The position numbers were made by a program, and so were the translations under genes. A DNA stretch of 64,000 nt from Anatilimnocola floriformis. Lineage in GTDB: Bacteria; Planctomycetota; Planctomycetia; Pirellulales; Pirellulaceae. The stretch lies in the NCBI RefSeq assembly GCF_024256385.1, contig NZ_JAMLFW010000001.1:1240001-1304000 (forward strand). The letters are read 5' to 3'. Positions 8,491 to 17,695 of the stretch are shown here, piece after piece. Under the pieces are notes generated by a model. It was given only the letters and a program-made list of their open reading frames with translations, did not search any database and was not told where the DNA came from. Within the stretch, counting starts at the first letter, position 1, and every line of letters begins with the position of its first letter.

Positions 8491-9558
8491 ATGCCAGATG
8501 GCCAGATGCATTCCGCTGCTGATTCGTTCACGCGCCGCCAGGCCTTGCTCGCCCTGGCCGGAGCGGCGGGATCGACGTTGCTACCCGCCCAGCGAGCTCA
8601 GGCCGCCAAACGCGATCCCAAATGGGAAGCTGCCATCGATCGCGGGCTGAAGTGGGTCGCCAAAAATCAATCGACGCAGGGGCACTGGACCGCCGGTGGC
8701 TATCCCACCGCGATGACCGCGCTGGCGGGCACCGCTCTGATCGGCTCGGGCTCGACGACCACGCAGGGCCCGTATGCTCGCAACATTCGCAAAGCGGTCG
8801 ACTTCCTCCTGAGCAAGCTCCGCGACAACGGCCTGATCGGCGATCGCAACAACGACAACCGTTACACCTACGGCCATGGTTTTTCGATGCTCTTCCTCTC
8901 GCAGGTGCTGGGCGAAGAGCAGGACGAAGAAGTCCGCGAAGAAATTGTGAACGCCTGCACGAAGTCAGTCCAGTTCAGCGTCCGCGCTCAAGCGCCGACT
9001 GGCGGCTGGGGTTACGTGAGCACACAGGATCAACCCGACTTCGACGAAGGCTCGACCACGATCACGCAGGTGCAAGGCCTGCGCGGCTGTCGCAATGCGG
9101 GCATCGTCGTGCCGGGTGAGTCGATCGACAAGGCCCGCGAATACATCTATCAATGCCGCAATGCCGACGGCGGCATTAGCTATTCGAGTCGTAACCGCGG
9201 CAGCAGCCGACCGGCAATCACGGCTGCGGCACTCGCTACGCTCTACAACGCCGGCGCGTACGACGACAAGCACGTGCCGCCGATGCTTGAATACTGCAAA
9301 AAGAACTTGCAGAACTTATCCGAAGGTCCGAACTCCTTTGGCCATTGGCACTACACCTATCTGTATTACTCGCAGGTGATTTATCGCCAAGGTGAAACCG
9401 AATGGGCGCCGTTTCGCGACAAACTTTATAACAAGATCGTCGGCGAACAAACGCCCGATGGCAGCTGGACCGGTAACATCGGCCCGATCTACGTCACCGC
9501 CTGCAACCTGATCATGTTGCAACTCGACAAAGCCTACCTGCCGATCTATCAGCGCTAG
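8491..9558 (+). CDS. Prenyltransferase/terpene-cyclase-like alpha-toroid protein (copy 1)
   Basis: 355 residues from the ATG at 8491, preceded by GGAAAG at a normal distance; the open frame begins far upstream, but that part is antisense to the previous gene. The N-terminus has a Tat-type signal (TRRQALLALAGAAGSTLLPAQ). The body has the repeated helical pattern of squalene-cyclase/prenyltransferase folds: GLKWVAKNQSTQGHW, PTGGWGY, YQCRNADGGISY and EQTPDGSW, the QxxDGxW-like QW motifs. The acidic DxDD motif of true cyclases is not evident. Likely an exported alpha/alpha-toroid protein of unknown substrate. A paralogue lies at 14372-15427 on the far side of the metal-transport operon. Confidence 0.85.
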   Translation: MPDGQMHSAADSFTRRQALLALAGAAGSTLLPAQRAQAAKRDPKWEAAIDRGLKWVAKNQSTQGHWTAGGYPTAMTALAGTALIGSGSTTTQGPYARNIRKAVDFLLSKLRDNGLIGDRNNDNRYTYGHGFSMLFLSQVLGEEQDEEVREEIVNACTKSVQFSVRAQAPTGGWGYVSTQDQPDFDEGSTTITQVQGLRGCRNAGIVVPGESIDKAREYIYQCRNADGGISYSSRNRGSSRPAITAAALATLYNAGAYDDKHVPPMLEYCKKNLQNLSEGPNSFGHWHYTYLYYSQVIYRQGETEWAPFRDKLYNKIVGEQTPDGSWTGNIGPIYVTACNLIMLQLDKAYLPIYQR

Positions 9559-9770
9559 TCGTCGACCGCTCCGCGGTCGATGCATGGAAGTCACTCTTCG
9601 CGCGCCGCCGAAAGAGCAAGTAGAAGTAGGCCGGAACAAGCTGTACCCGGCGCAGTTCTGGCACGAACTGTAGAACGACTGCCCTTGCCCAAAGCCGGAA
9701 TATCGCTGGCACTCATTCCTGGGCTCGTCGTTGTTCAAGCTCCATTCATCGACCGCGGAGCGTTCGACGA
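9559..9770. repeat. Inverted repeat pair, family C, between convergent genes
   Basis: A 29-base arm at 9559-9587 (core GACCGCTCCGCGGTCGATG) is the reverse complement, with two mismatches, of 9742-9770. The arms begin directly after the stop codon of the alpha-toroid gene and end one base before the stop of the convergent permease gene, so they span exactly the intergenic gap. The 154 bases between them have no supported gene. Each arm also contains the short palindrome ACCGCGG. Confidence 0.8.
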
Positions 9771-11153
9771 CTATTCCGGCGGAATCGGCCTGCCGTGCGG
9801 ATCGAGCGGTTGGCCGGCAAGTTCTTCGGCGAGACGCTTTTGCAGTTCGGCGCTAAGAAAATGTTCCATTCGTTCGGCCGGCGCGTGCAAGTGATCCGAC
9901 GGCAGATCGAAGTGAGTGGCCAGATACGTTTCCCACAAGCGATGCGCTCGCACGATGCTGCGAGCGTGCTGCCGGCCGCGATCGGTGAGCTGCAGTTTTC
10001 CTTCTTGCCTCGCCAGCCAACCTTTTCGCCACACGCGAAAGCGAGCGAGCGCGGCGACCAACCAAGTGACACTCGCATCGGCGGCAGGTACGGCGGTTCC
10101 TCGCTCTTCGGCGCGATAACGACGCGCGACAATATCTTCCGCCGCAATCTGCGCCGCGAGGAACAAGTTCCGCAGCCAACGACTCGCCACACCATGCCGC
10201 GGCGAAAAGAGCGCGGCCAGCGCGAGTTCGCCGCCAACCACGGCAGCCATCATCCCCGCCGTGCTCGTGTTCCAAGCCAGTGCGGCCAGATAGCCCAGCA
10301 CCGCCGCCAGCGCGGCAGCAATCGCGGCGATGAGGAGCGTCGTCGACAAGCGATCGACGAGCAGGCGGGCCGTCGCCGCGGGCGCGACGAGCATCGGCAC
10401 GACCAAGATCGAGCCGACCGATTCGAACGACGCGACCGTGACCATCGCCACGACGCCCATCAGCGCGAGGTGAATCAAAAAAGCCGGATAACCCATCGCC
10501 CGCGCGAGGGCTTTGTCGAACGACACGAGGAGCAACTCTTTCCAGGCGATGGCGATGAACACGCAAACAATGCCCAGCACTGGCAGGAGTTTCCACAGCG
10601 CCGGCGGCAACGCGATGCCGCCGAAACGCACCGGCGGCGCGAGGGCTGTGTTCTCGATCGCGCCATAGAGCACGCAGTCGACGTCCAAGTGCCCATGCGG
10701 CGCCCAGATCTGCAACATGATCACGCCCAGCGCGAAGAGCGAGGTGTAAACGACGCCGAGGCTCGAGTCTTCGCTCACCTGGCCGAAGCCCTGCAGTCCT
10801 TGCGCGAGCATCGCCGTAAGCACGCCCACCACCATCGCGCCGGCCAGGATGTGCCAGCCGTCGACTCGGCCGGTGAAGATCACCGCGATCGCAATTCCCG
10901 GCAGCACCGCATGGCTAATCGCATCGCCGAGGAGGCTCATTCGTCGCAGTACGAGATAAGTGCCGACTAGCGCGCAGCTGACGTTGGCCACCACTCCGAC
11001 GGCGATCGTGCGTAGCGCGCTGGCGCGACTGACCGGCGGCACGATCAACAAAAATAGCCAGGTAACCGCAGCCGCGATCAGCACACATCCGAGCGCAGCA
11101 AACAGCCAGGTCCACGGCGAACGACGACGAATCTCCGGCGCGCGAGCGATCAT
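9771..11153 (-). CDS. Metal ABC transporter permease with C-terminal DtxR-like domain
   Basis: 460 residues from the ATG at 11151-11153, overlapping the previous stop as ATGA. The frame continues upstream only as a shadow of the first permease. Residues 1 to about 310 are an ABC-3 permease (ZnuB/MntB type), with RMSLLGDAISHAVLPGIA and repeated hydrophobic helices. The last 110 residues resemble DtxR/MntR regulators: a winged-helix-like stretch, then RAHRLWETYL, HAPAERMEHFLS (the H-x3-E metal-ligand pattern) and DPHGRPIPP. This part would face the cytoplasm and could sense the transported Mn, Fe or Zn. The metal specificity is not determined. Confidence 0.88.
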   Translation of the reverse strand: MIARAPEIRRRSPWTWLFAALGCVLIAAAVTWLFLLIVPPVSRASALRTIAVGVVANVSCALVGTYLVLRRMSLLGDAISHAVLPGIAIAVIFTGRVDGWHILAGAMVVGVLTAMLAQGLQGFGQVSEDSSLGVVYTSLFALGVIMLQIWAPHGHLDVDCVLYGAIENTALAPPVRFGGIALPPALWKLLPVLGIVCVFIAIAWKELLLVSFDKALARAMGYPAFLIHLALMGVVAMVTVASFESVGSILVVPMLVAPAATARLLVDRLSTTLLIAAIAAALAAVLGYLAALAWNTSTAGMMAAVVGGELALAALFSPRHGVASRWLRNLFLAAQIAAEDIVARRYRAEERGTAVPAADASVTWLVAALARFRVWRKGWLARQEGKLQLTDRGRQHARSIVRAHRLWETYLATHFDLPSDHLHAPAERMEHFLSAELQKRLAEELAGQPLDPHGRPIPPE

Positions 11154-12400
11154 GCGCGATTCTCCGCCGTCGGCCAATCGCCCCGCTGCTCCAATCGCTG
11201 CCGCATCCGCTCGATTAATTCGGGCTGCACTTGTTCGCTGAGCGGCGCTGTGAGATCGCTGATGGCCGCGGCTTGCTCGGGGTGTTCCTGCAGCAGTTCG
11301 CGCCAGATCAAATGCGTGCGCGTGATCTCGATCGCAGCGGCTTCGCCCTTGGTGGAGAGGCGAAAACCGGGGGGCTGCGGTGTGAGTTCCCCCGCATGAA
11401 AGGCCGTGATCAGCGTGTTGTTCAAATGACGCGGCGGCCACGATTGCAGTTGCCGCAGATCGGCCGATTGGACCGCCCCTCCCCTGCCCTGCTGCAATTC
11501 CCACACACCTTCGAGCAATCGTCGTCGGCTGATTTCGGCGTGGAACTTTTTCGACTGCAAATGACGCGCGATCACACCCCGCCGCCAACCGCCGAGCAAT
11601 GAAATCAAAAAGATGCAAGCGCCAGCAAGCACGATCGTCGGACCAGCCGGCAGCGCGCGGTTGTAAGCGCTGAGGAGCGTGCCGATGAAACCCATCGCGC
11701 CGCCGAAGAGTGTGGCGAGCGCAATCAGCCGGCCGAAGCGGTCGGTCCAGAACCGCGCCGACGCTCCGGGAATAATCACCATCGCCGCCGTCAATACCAC
11801 GCCGACCGCAGGCAAGCCGATGACCACGGTCACCGCGAGGAGCGACATGAGTGCGAGGTCCAACCGCCGCACCGGCCAACCGAGCGTGCGACCGAAGTCC
11901 GAATCGAACGAGATGAGTTTGAATTGTTTGTAGAGGAGCAAGATCGCGATCAGGCAACCCGCCGCGATTACGGAGATCCATACCACATCGCCAAATCGCA
12001 TGCTCGCGGCTTTGCCGAACAGAAACGAATCGAGCCCCGCGCGACTGCCGCCGCCGGGCAACTGCGAAATCCGCTTCGAGAGTGCGATGCCGATGCCGAA
12101 GAAGACGCCGAGCACGCTGCCGATGGCGGCGTCTTCGCGGATGCGGGTGCGCGTCGTCAGCAGATTGATCGTGATGATGCCAAGCACACCGCTGGCGAGC
12201 GCGCCGAGCAGAAACATCGGCAGCGAGCGCTCGCCGACGATTAAATAGGCGATACAAACGCCCGGCAACGAGGCGTGCGACAGCGCGTCGCCGGTAAGCG
12301 ATCGTTTGCGGAGCACGGCGAACGAGCCGACGAGCCCGGCCAGCGCGCCCAGCAACGTCGCGCCGGAAAGGACCACGGCGGTGTTGTAGTGCAGCGTCAT
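11150..12400 (-). CDS. Metal ABC transporter permease with C-terminal winged-helix-like domain
   Basis: 416 residues. An ABC-3 permease domain spans about residues 1-285 with [20 protein letters not shown] and [20 protein letters not shown] typical of MntB/ZnuB/TroC. A soluble tail of about 130 residues contains a helix-rich segment, [26 protein letters not shown], that resembles the wing and linker of DtxR-like regulators but lacks the clear metal ligands seen in the second permease. It overlaps the ATPase gene by four bases (ATGA, 12397-12400) and the second permease by four bases. A heterodimer of the two permeases with the ATPase is expected. Confidence 0.87.
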   Translation of the reverse strand: MTLHYNTAVVLSGATLLGALAGLVGSFAVLRKRSLTGDALSHASLPGVCIAYLIVGERSLPMFLLGALASGVLGIITINLLTTRTRIREDAAIGSVLGVFFGIGIALSKRISQLPGGGSRAGLDSFLFGKAASMRFGDVVWISVIAAGCLIAILLLYKQFKLISFDSDFGRTLGWPVRRLDLALMSLLAVTVVIGLPAVGVVLTAAMVIIPGASARFWTDRFGRLIALATLFGGAMGFIGTLLSAYNRALPAGPTIVLAGACIFLISLLGGWRRGVIARHLQSKKFHAEISRRRLLEGVWELQQGRGGAVQSADLRQLQSWPPRHLNNTLITAFHAGELTPQPPGFRLSTKGEAAAIEITRTHLIWRELLQEHPEQAAAISDLTAPLSEQVQPELIERMRQRLEQRGDWPTAENRA

Positions 12401-13176
12401 GAATCGGCCTTTTCGAGGCCGGCCAGCGCTTCGGCTGCGTCGTCGAGCAGCGCGAGTCTTCCGCCGTAAGTCTTTCGCAGATTTTCCGGCGTGAACGTCG
12501 TCCCGACCGGACCGCTCGCGACCAGCCGCACATTCAGCAGTGCGACAAAATCGAAATACAACGGCACGGTGCGGAGGTCGTGATGGACGACGATGATCGT
12601 CTTGCCTTGCTTCCTCAGTTCCGTGAGCAGGTCGAAGATCACCCGCTCGGTCAGCGCATCGACGCCAGCCAACGGTTCATCCATGAAGTAAATATCTGCC
12701 TGCTGCGCGAGGGCACGGGCCAGAAACACACGCTGCTGCTGCCCACCCGAGAGTTGCCCGATTTGTCGCGACGTGTAATCGGCCAGACCGACGCGGGCCA
12801 GGCATTCGCGCGCTTCGTCGCGCTCTTTCACGCCCGGACGGCGGAACCAACCAAGGCGGCCGTAAGTTCCCATCAGCACGACGTCGAGCACGGTGACCGG
12901 AAAATCCCAATCGACGCTTTCGCGCTGCGGCACGTAACCGATGCGTTGCCGAACCCGCGGCACGGGTTGGCCGAAGATCGTCACCGCGCCGCTGGCCAGC
13001 GGCGTGAGACCGAGTACGGCTTTGATGAGCGTGCTCTTGCCAGCGCCGTTCGGGCCGACGACCGCGGCCAGGCAGGGCTGACGAATCGTAAGATCGACGT
13101 CCCACAGCACCGGCTTGCGGTGGTAGGCCACGGTGACGTCGTGAATATCGAGGATCGAAGGAATTTCGGCGGACAT
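12397..13176 (-). CDS. Metal ABC transporter ATP-binding protein
   Basis: 259 residues with every nucleotide-binding motif: Walker [15 protein letters not shown], the signature [17 protein letters not shown], Walker [13 protein letters not shown] and the switch His in VVHHDL. It matches the ZnuC/MntA/TroB subgroup. The stop overlaps the first permease start; the upstream lipoprotein gene ends 20 bases before its ATG. It powers import of Mn, Zn or Fe delivered by the binding protein. Confidence 0.92.
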   Translation of the reverse strand: MSAEIPSILDIHDVTVAYHRKPVLWDVDLTIRQPCLAAVVGPNGAGKSTLIKAVLGLTPLASGAVTIFGQPVPRVRQRIGYVPQRESVDWDFPVTVLDVVLMGTYGRLGWFRRPGVKERDEARECLARVGLADYTSRQIGQLSGGQQQRVFLARALAQQADIYFMDEPLAGVDALTERVIFDLLTELRKQGKTIIVVHHDLRTVPLYFDFVALLNVRLVASGPVGTTFTPENLRKTYGGRLALLDDAAEALAGLEKADS

Positions 13177-13196
13177 GCAAACAAACTCGCTGCCGA

Positions 13197-14135
13197 TTAG
13201 TGCAGCGCTTTCACAATCGTATTCACGTTATGGCGAATCATTCCTTCGTAAGTTCCTGCCGGCGTTCCATCGTCGCCCATCGCATCCGAAAACAGCTCGC
13301 CGCCGATCACCACTTGATGACCGTTTGCTTTGCAGCCTTCGAGTAGCGATTTCACATTCTGTTCCGAAACACTGGTTTCGACAAAGATCGCTTTGATCTT
13401 CCGCTCGACGAGAAATTGCACGAGCTCGTTAATTTGTTTCACGCCGGCTTCGCTGTCGGTGCTCACGCCTTGAATGCCGCGCACCTCGATATTGTAAGCC
13501 CGGCCAAAATAGCGAAAGGCATCGTGAGCCGTGACCAGCACGCGGCGTTCGGCAGGAATCTTTTCGAGTTCGGTTTTGCAGAACTGATCGAGTTCGGTCA
13601 GCCGCGCGGTGAACTCGCCGTGGCGCTTCTTGTATTCGTCGGCGTGACTGGGATCGAACTTCGCGAGTGTCTCCAGCACTTGCTCGCCCGCCCGCGACCA
13701 CAGTGAGACATCGAACCAGACGTGCGGATCATGCAAGCCGCCGTCCTCGAGAAGTTTTTCGTGCGGAATGATCTCGGCCACCGGCACCACCGGTTTCGTC
13801 GTCGCCAGTTGCTCGAAGTCGTGAGTCATTTTCCCTTCGAGATGCAGACCCGAATAGAAAACAACGTCGGCGCCGGCGAGGGCCCCGATGTCTCCCGGCG
13901 ACGACTTATAAAGATGCGGGTCGACGCCCGCTCCCATCAGATGCGTGACCTTGGCCCGCTCGCCGGCGATGTTCTTCACCAGATCGGCGACCATGCCCGT
14001 GGTGCAAACCACGTTCAGCGGGCCTTTGCCCTGGTACGTTTGGTTCGCGGTTGACGGCGAAGTGACGGACGTTTCACAGCCCACCAAAGCGGCCACGGCA
14101 ATGATGACCGCGAGCGCGCAAGCAAAGCATTTCAT
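13197..14135 (-). CDS. Metal ABC transporter substrate-binding lipoprotein (ZnuA/TroA type)
   Basis: 312 residues from the ATG at 14133-14135, giving a lipoprotein signal ending at LVGC; the frame also permits 14195, which would add 20 residues before the signal. The A-1 cluster ligands are visible: His in [10 protein letters not shown], His in LHDPHVWFD, His in [10 protein letters not shown] and an Asp/Glu near the C-terminus (GELFSDAMG). There is no His-rich loop between the first two ligands, which leans towards Mn/Fe rather than Zn, though weakly. First gene of the importer operon. A possible promoter (GGTCAA at 14253-14258 as the reverse of TTGACC, GTATTG at 14231-14236, 16 bases apart) lies upstream. 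Confidence 0.9.
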   Translation of the reverse strand: MKCFACALAVIIAVAALVGCETSVTSPSTANQTYQGKGPLNVVCTTGMVADLVKNIAGERAKVTHLMGAGVDPHLYKSSPGDIGALAGADVVFYSGLHLEGKMTHDFEQLATTKPVVPVAEIIPHEKLLEDGGLHDPHVWFDVSLWSRAGEQVLETLAKFDPSHADEYKKRHGEFTARLTELDQFCKTELEKIPAERRVLVTAHDAFRYFGRAYNIEVRGIQGVSTDSEAGVKQINELVQFLVERKIKAIFVETSVSEQNVKSLLEGCKANGHQVVIGGELFSDAMGDDGTPAGTYEGMIRHNVNTIVKALH

Positions 14136-14371
14136 AGAGCGAACCAAACGAAAACAGGCAGGAAGATGACTCTCACTGCGATGTTTTATCGACAAAAAGT
14201 GTTTTTTAGATCAATCGAAATCTCTGTTTAGTATTGTTGGCCAAGGGGTTTCGGTCAAGTGCTATCGACCCGCCTGTGAGGTAAAGGCTTGCCGGCGGTC
14301 GAGGTAGACTTTCTGCGCCCTCTGACAACAATGAATGTTGAACAAACCTTCGCCAGATTTGCGGAGGATCT

Positions 14372-15427
14372 ATGGGCAACGAAAGTGAACCGGCTCGCGA
14401 GGTTTCTCGGCGGGCTTTCAACACAACCATGTCGGCGGCGATGGTGGGCGCGGCCTGCAGTCCGCCGGCCGATTTGTATTCGGCCGAAGCCGATCGAGCG
14501 GTGACCAGCGGCTTGGCCCGGCTCGTTAGTCGGCAGAATGAAGATGGCTCGTTCGGCACGAGTTCGACGCGCGGCAACGTCGGCGTGTGTGCGCTGGCCG
14601 GCCTGGCGTTTCTCGCGGCAGGAAGTTCGCCGAGCCGAGGGACCTATCGGCGGAACATCGATAAGTGCCTGGAGTACATCATCGCCCAAGGGGCCGCGAG
14701 TGGTTTGATCGACGGGCCCGACCATGCAATGCACGGCACGATGTTCAAGCATGGGTTTGCGACGCTGTTTCTCGCCGAGTGCTATGGCATGACGTCGCGC
14801 AAGCAGCTGCGCGAGACCTTGACCAAAGCGGTGCACCTGATCGTCAGCACGCAAAACCCCGCCGAGGGTGGCTGGCGATATGAACCGCGCAACGACGATG
14901 GCGCCGATATGACGGTCACGACCTGCCAGGCCGTCGCGCTGCGGGCGGCGAAGAATGCCGGCATTTTCGTTCCCAAGAATTCCGTCGATGCGGCGGCTGA
15001 CTACATCAAGCGCGGCCAGAATGCCGACGGCGGATTTATGTACATGATCATCGGCAGCGACTCGGCCGAAGATCCGCGGGCCAGCAAGTTCCCACGCTCG
15101 GCCGCGGCGATGACGGCGCTGTACGCGCTGGGCATTCACGAGGGCCCTGAGATCGCCAAGGGGCTCGATTATCTCGCGGCCTTTCTGCCGCCGGCCACGG
15201 TGAAGGCCTATTACTACTACGGCCATTTCCACGCTGCGCTCGCCTTGTGGCAGGCCGGCGGCGACCGCTTCGATCGCTGGTACTCGGCAATGCGCGACGA
15301 CCTCATCGCGCGACAGCTGGCCGACGGTAGTTGGCCCTCGACCGGCGAAGGAGAAGATTGCGCCACCGCCATGGCTTGCATCGCGCTGCAAGTGCCGAAT
15401 GATTGCCTGCCGATTCAACAGCGGTGA
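14372..15427 (+). CDS. Prenyltransferase/terpene-cyclase-like alpha-toroid protein (copy 2)
   Basis: 351 residues with GGAGG a few bases before the ATG. The N-terminus looks like a Tat or lipoprotein-type signal (VSRRAFNTTMSAAMVGAACS). QW-like motifs recur: LVSRQNEDGSFG, PAEGGWRYE, RGQNADGGFMY and RQLADGSWPST. Whole-length similarity with 8491-9558 marks them as paralogues; the two genes bracket the importer operon. No DxDD catalytic motif was seen, so a structural or binding role is as likely as cyclase activity. Confidence 0.85.
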   Translation: MGNESEPAREVSRRAFNTTMSAAMVGAACSPPADLYSAEADRAVTSGLARLVSRQNEDGSFGTSSTRGNVGVCALAGLAFLAAGSSPSRGTYRRNIDKCLEYIIAQGAASGLIDGPDHAMHGTMFKHGFATLFLAECYGMTSRKQLRETLTKAVHLIVSTQNPAEGGWRYEPRNDDGADMTVTTCQAVALRAAKNAGIFVPKNSVDAAADYIKRGQNADGGFMYMIIGSDSAEDPRASKFPRSAAAMTALYALGIHEGPEIAKGLDYLAAFLPPATVKAYYYYGHFHAALALWQAGGDRFDRWYSAMRDDLIARQLADGSWPSTGEGEDCATAMACIALQVPNDCLPIQQR

Positions 15428-15440
15428 GCCTTGCGAGAAA

Positions 15441-15517
15441 AAGTAGCTGAATTCGCCAGAATTCAGGTGGTCGAGTCTGTTTCGACGTTCTCTGAATTCT
15501 GGCGAATTCAGCTACTT
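15441..15517. repeat. Palindromic intergenic repeat, family A, copy 2
   Basis: Perfect 26-base arms at 15441-15466 and 15492-15517 flank a 25-base loop unrelated to the loops of the other copies. The element starts 13 bases after the stop codon of the alpha-toroid gene, again at a gene 3' end. Confidence 0.93.
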
Positions 15518-15631
15518 GAAATCAGCCCGCCCATCATCTCGATCAATGGTTGCCAACCGCCGGGCAAGTTACCATGCGTTGCTGGTTTGCTGGAAACTCG
15601 CTTGGAACGCCAACTCGCCTCGGACTCGATC

Positions 15632-16744
15632 ATGCCATTGTTTAAATCTCCCGCCTGGGCTTCGGCCATTCTCCTCTGCCTCTTTGCCGCTGGTGCTGAT
15701 GCCGGTGAACTCAAAACTAAAAACGTCGTGCTGATCACTACCGATGGTCTGCGCTGGCAGGAGGTTTTCACCGGCGCCGAAAAAGAGTTGATCAATAAAC
15801 CGCACGGCGGCGTCACGAATGTGAAAGAGATCGAAGAGAAGTTCTGGCGCGAGATGCCCGAAGAACGTCGCGCCGCGCTGCTGCCGTTCTTCTGGGAAAA
15901 GTTCGGCAAGGAAGGTCAGATCTACGGCAATCGGACGAAGGGGAGTTCATCGCAGATCACCAACACGATGAAGTTTTCGTACCCGGGCTACAACGAGATT
16001 CTGGCCGGCTTTGCCGATCCGCTGATAGATAGCAATGCGAAGAAGCCGAACCAGAATTTCACGGTGCTCGAATGGCTGCACCGCAAACCGGCGTTCGGCG
16101 GCAAGGTGGCCGCGTACAGCGCGTGGGACGTCACGCCGTTCATCATCAACCGCGAGCGCTGCGGTTTTCCGGTGATGGGCGGTTGGGAACCGGTGCCGGA
16201 TACCGAGCCGAACGCAAAGCAGCAACTCCTCAACGACTTGATCGCCGACACCACGCGCCCGAATGCTGCCGAGGTGATCGATTCGTTTCTTTACCAGGCC
16301 GCTCGCGAACACCTGCTCCGCCACAAGCCGCGAGTGATGTTCATCGGCTTTCTCGAAACCGACGCCTGGGGCCACGCCGGCCGTTACGACAACCTGCTCA
16401 CGTCAGCCAATGCGGTCGATCGTTACGTTCAGCGCCTGTGGGAAACGATGCAGTCGATGGAGCAATACAAAGACAAAACGACCTTCATCATTTCAACCGA
16501 TCATGGCCGCGGCTCGGGCCTGACGAACTGGAAAAACCACGGAGCAAAAATCGAAGGCGCCGAAGACATGTGGATGGCCTTCCTCGGTCCAGACACGCCC
16601 GCCCTCGGCGAACGAACCGATTGCGACCGCGTGACGCAAAGTCAAATCGCAGCGACCCTCGCGGCGCTGCTCGGCGAAGACTATCACGCCGCCGTGCCGC
16701 ATTCGGGCGAAGCAATCAAGGCGGTGCTGCCGGTGGAGAAGTAA
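15632..16744 (+). CDS. Alkaline phosphatase superfamily protein (secreted)
   Basis: 370 residues from the ATG at 15632, which opens a signal peptide (MPLFKSPAWASAILLCLFAAGADA); the open frame begins upstream inside the family-A hairpin, but that part is not coding-like. Family motifs: KNVVLITTDGLRWQEVF (metal Asp and the nucleophile region), a MFIGFLETDAWGHAGRYD segment and TFIISTDHGRGSG (Asp-His metal ligands). This is the fold of phosphodiesterases, sulfatases and phosphoglycerate mutases. It would act in the periplasm or outside; the substrate is unknown. Confidence 0.82.
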   Translation: MPLFKSPAWASAILLCLFAAGADAGELKTKNVVLITTDGLRWQEVFTGAEKELINKPHGGVTNVKEIEEKFWREMPEERRAALLPFFWEKFGKEGQIYGNRTKGSSSQITNTMKFSYPGYNEILAGFADPLIDSNAKKPNQNFTVLEWLHRKPAFGGKVAAYSAWDVTPFIINRERCGFPVMGGWEPVPDTEPNAKQQLLNDLIADTTRPNAAEVIDSFLYQAAREHLLRHKPRVMFIGFLETDAWGHAGRYDNLLTSANAVDRYVQRLWETMQSMEQYKDKTTFIISTDHGRGSGLTNWKNHGAKIEGAEDMWMAFLGPDTPALGERTDCDRVTQSQIAATLAALLGEDYHAAVPHSGEAIKAVLPVEK

Positions 16745-16763
16745 ATCTCTTGTAGATCAGTTC

Positions 16764-16951
16764 AGGTAGCCCGAGCCGTGAGGCGATGGAGAAGTGCGAA
16801 AGGACTTTCGGTTTACCAACGTGCGGAAGCACAAGAATTGGCGAGTTTGACGCAGATCACAGCGTTCGCGACCACGATGGTGCTACCGCACGTTGCCGAT
16901 GGCGTCTCTGTTCGCACTCCCCCCTTCCGCTCACGCGTCGGGCTTCCTTTT
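16764..16951. repeat. Composite palindromic repeat, family B, copy 1
   Basis: An outer arm with AGGTAGCCCGAGCCGTGAG (from 16764) pairs imperfectly with CTCACGCGTCGGGCTTCCTT (ending near 16951). An inner arm AACGTGCGGAAGCAC (16819 region) pairs with GTGCTACCGCACGTT (16880 region). The same outer and inner organisation recurs at 20384-20527, which makes this a defined element and not a chance palindrome. Confidence 0.75.
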
Positions 16952-16991
16952 CAAGAGCGCAGAGTAATGCGTTTGACTCGGCGTTTTCGAA

Positions 16992-17066
16992 AAGTAGCTG
17001 AATTCGCCAGAATTCAGTCTTGGCAGTTGCAGGCCACTAACTGAATTCTGGCGAATTCAGCTACTT
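16992..17066. repeat. Palindromic intergenic repeat, family A, copy 3
   Basis: 26-base arms at 16992-17017 and 17041-17066, identical to copy 2 over the arm, with an unrelated 23-base loop. Confidence 0.93.
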
Positions 17067-17101
17067 CGGTCACTTCAGTTCACTAACCTGCGGCAGCACT
17101 A

Positions 17102-17314
17102 ATGTTGAATCCATACGAGTCGCCGACAGCAAGCAATGAAGCAGCGCAGCGACGACGATCGTGGCTGCTCTTGCCGGCGTTGCTCTTAATGCCGGAATAC
17201 TCCCACGTGCGGCAGCCGATTGAATATCTACTCTGGCTGATCTGGGCGGGAGCTGGAGCATTGCCACTTGTGACACCACATGCGCAAGGCTCCTATGGCC
17301 TGCGCTTCGCGTGA
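17102..17314 (+). CDS. Small membrane protein with NPYESP N-terminus
   Basis: 70 residues. The MLNPYESPTAS start resembles the Asn-Pro-Tyr-x-Ser-Pro N-terminus seen on many short planctomycete membrane proteins (from memory of the group). Two hydrophobic stretches follow (LLLPALLLM and IEYLLWLIWAGAGALPL). It may be a truncated relative of longer proteins with this N-terminus. No clear ribosome-binding site. The next gene starts eight bases after its stop. Confidence 0.45.
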   Translation: MLNPYESPTASNEAAQRRRSWLLLPALLLMPEYSHVRQPIEYLLWLIWAGAGALPLVTPHAQGSYGLRFA

Positions 17315-17321
17315 GGTTCCT

Positions 17322-17639
17322 ATGACGGTTGCATTTCCGTTTTCCGATCTTCATTCATTCAAGGATTACGTCGGGTTCGTGAAGCTGTGTTCGCCGGACG
17401 AATTCTCGCTGCGCGATGGCGTTGGTCCAGACGATCAATGGACACTGGATCTGGCGTTCGAGGGCTTGCGACTGGGCCTGCGTATGGCCGCTGAAGAGAA
17501 GGGCCTGCGCGATGAGTTCGCGCAGGGCGAGTTGTTGGTCGAGGAGGCTTTTGCCGCGTACCGCGACGGACGAATACACGACGGTTTCTTCAGGTTGGAA
17601 GAGTTGCAGGAACTCCTGAAGAAGATTCCTTCACGCTAA
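17322..17639 (+). CDS. Hypothetical cytoplasmic protein
   Basis: 105 residues from the ATG at 17322, which has GAGG seven bases upstream; the frame extends upstream without support. Acidic, helical, no signal peptide. DGVGPDDQWTLDLAFEGLRLGL and a C-terminal RLEELQELLKKIPSR helix are its main features. No function recognised. It lies in a run of small accessory genes transcribed in the same direction. Confidence 0.65.
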   Translation: MTVAFPFSDLHSFKDYVGFVKLCSPDEFSLRDGVGPDDQWTLDLAFEGLRLGLRMAAEEKGLRDEFAQGELLVEEAFAAYRDGRIHDGFFRLEELQELLKKIPSR

Positions 17640-17695
17640 GACGTAGGTCAGGTCGGTACTGAATTTGATCTGACTGAGAGGCTGAGGAAATTGCC

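Larger units (their letters stand above)
16745..17101. other. Intergenic region filled by repeats
   Basis: 357 bases without a credible gene. It contains a full family-B element (16764-16951) and a family-A hairpin (16992-17066). Short ORFs here run through the repeat arms and have no recognisable features. Confidence 0.7.

Noticed and set aside
11154-12533. 5' extension of the second permease frame
   Set aside because: It overlaps the first permease in another frame and is arginine-rich; the real start is the ATG overlapping the stop at 11150-11153.
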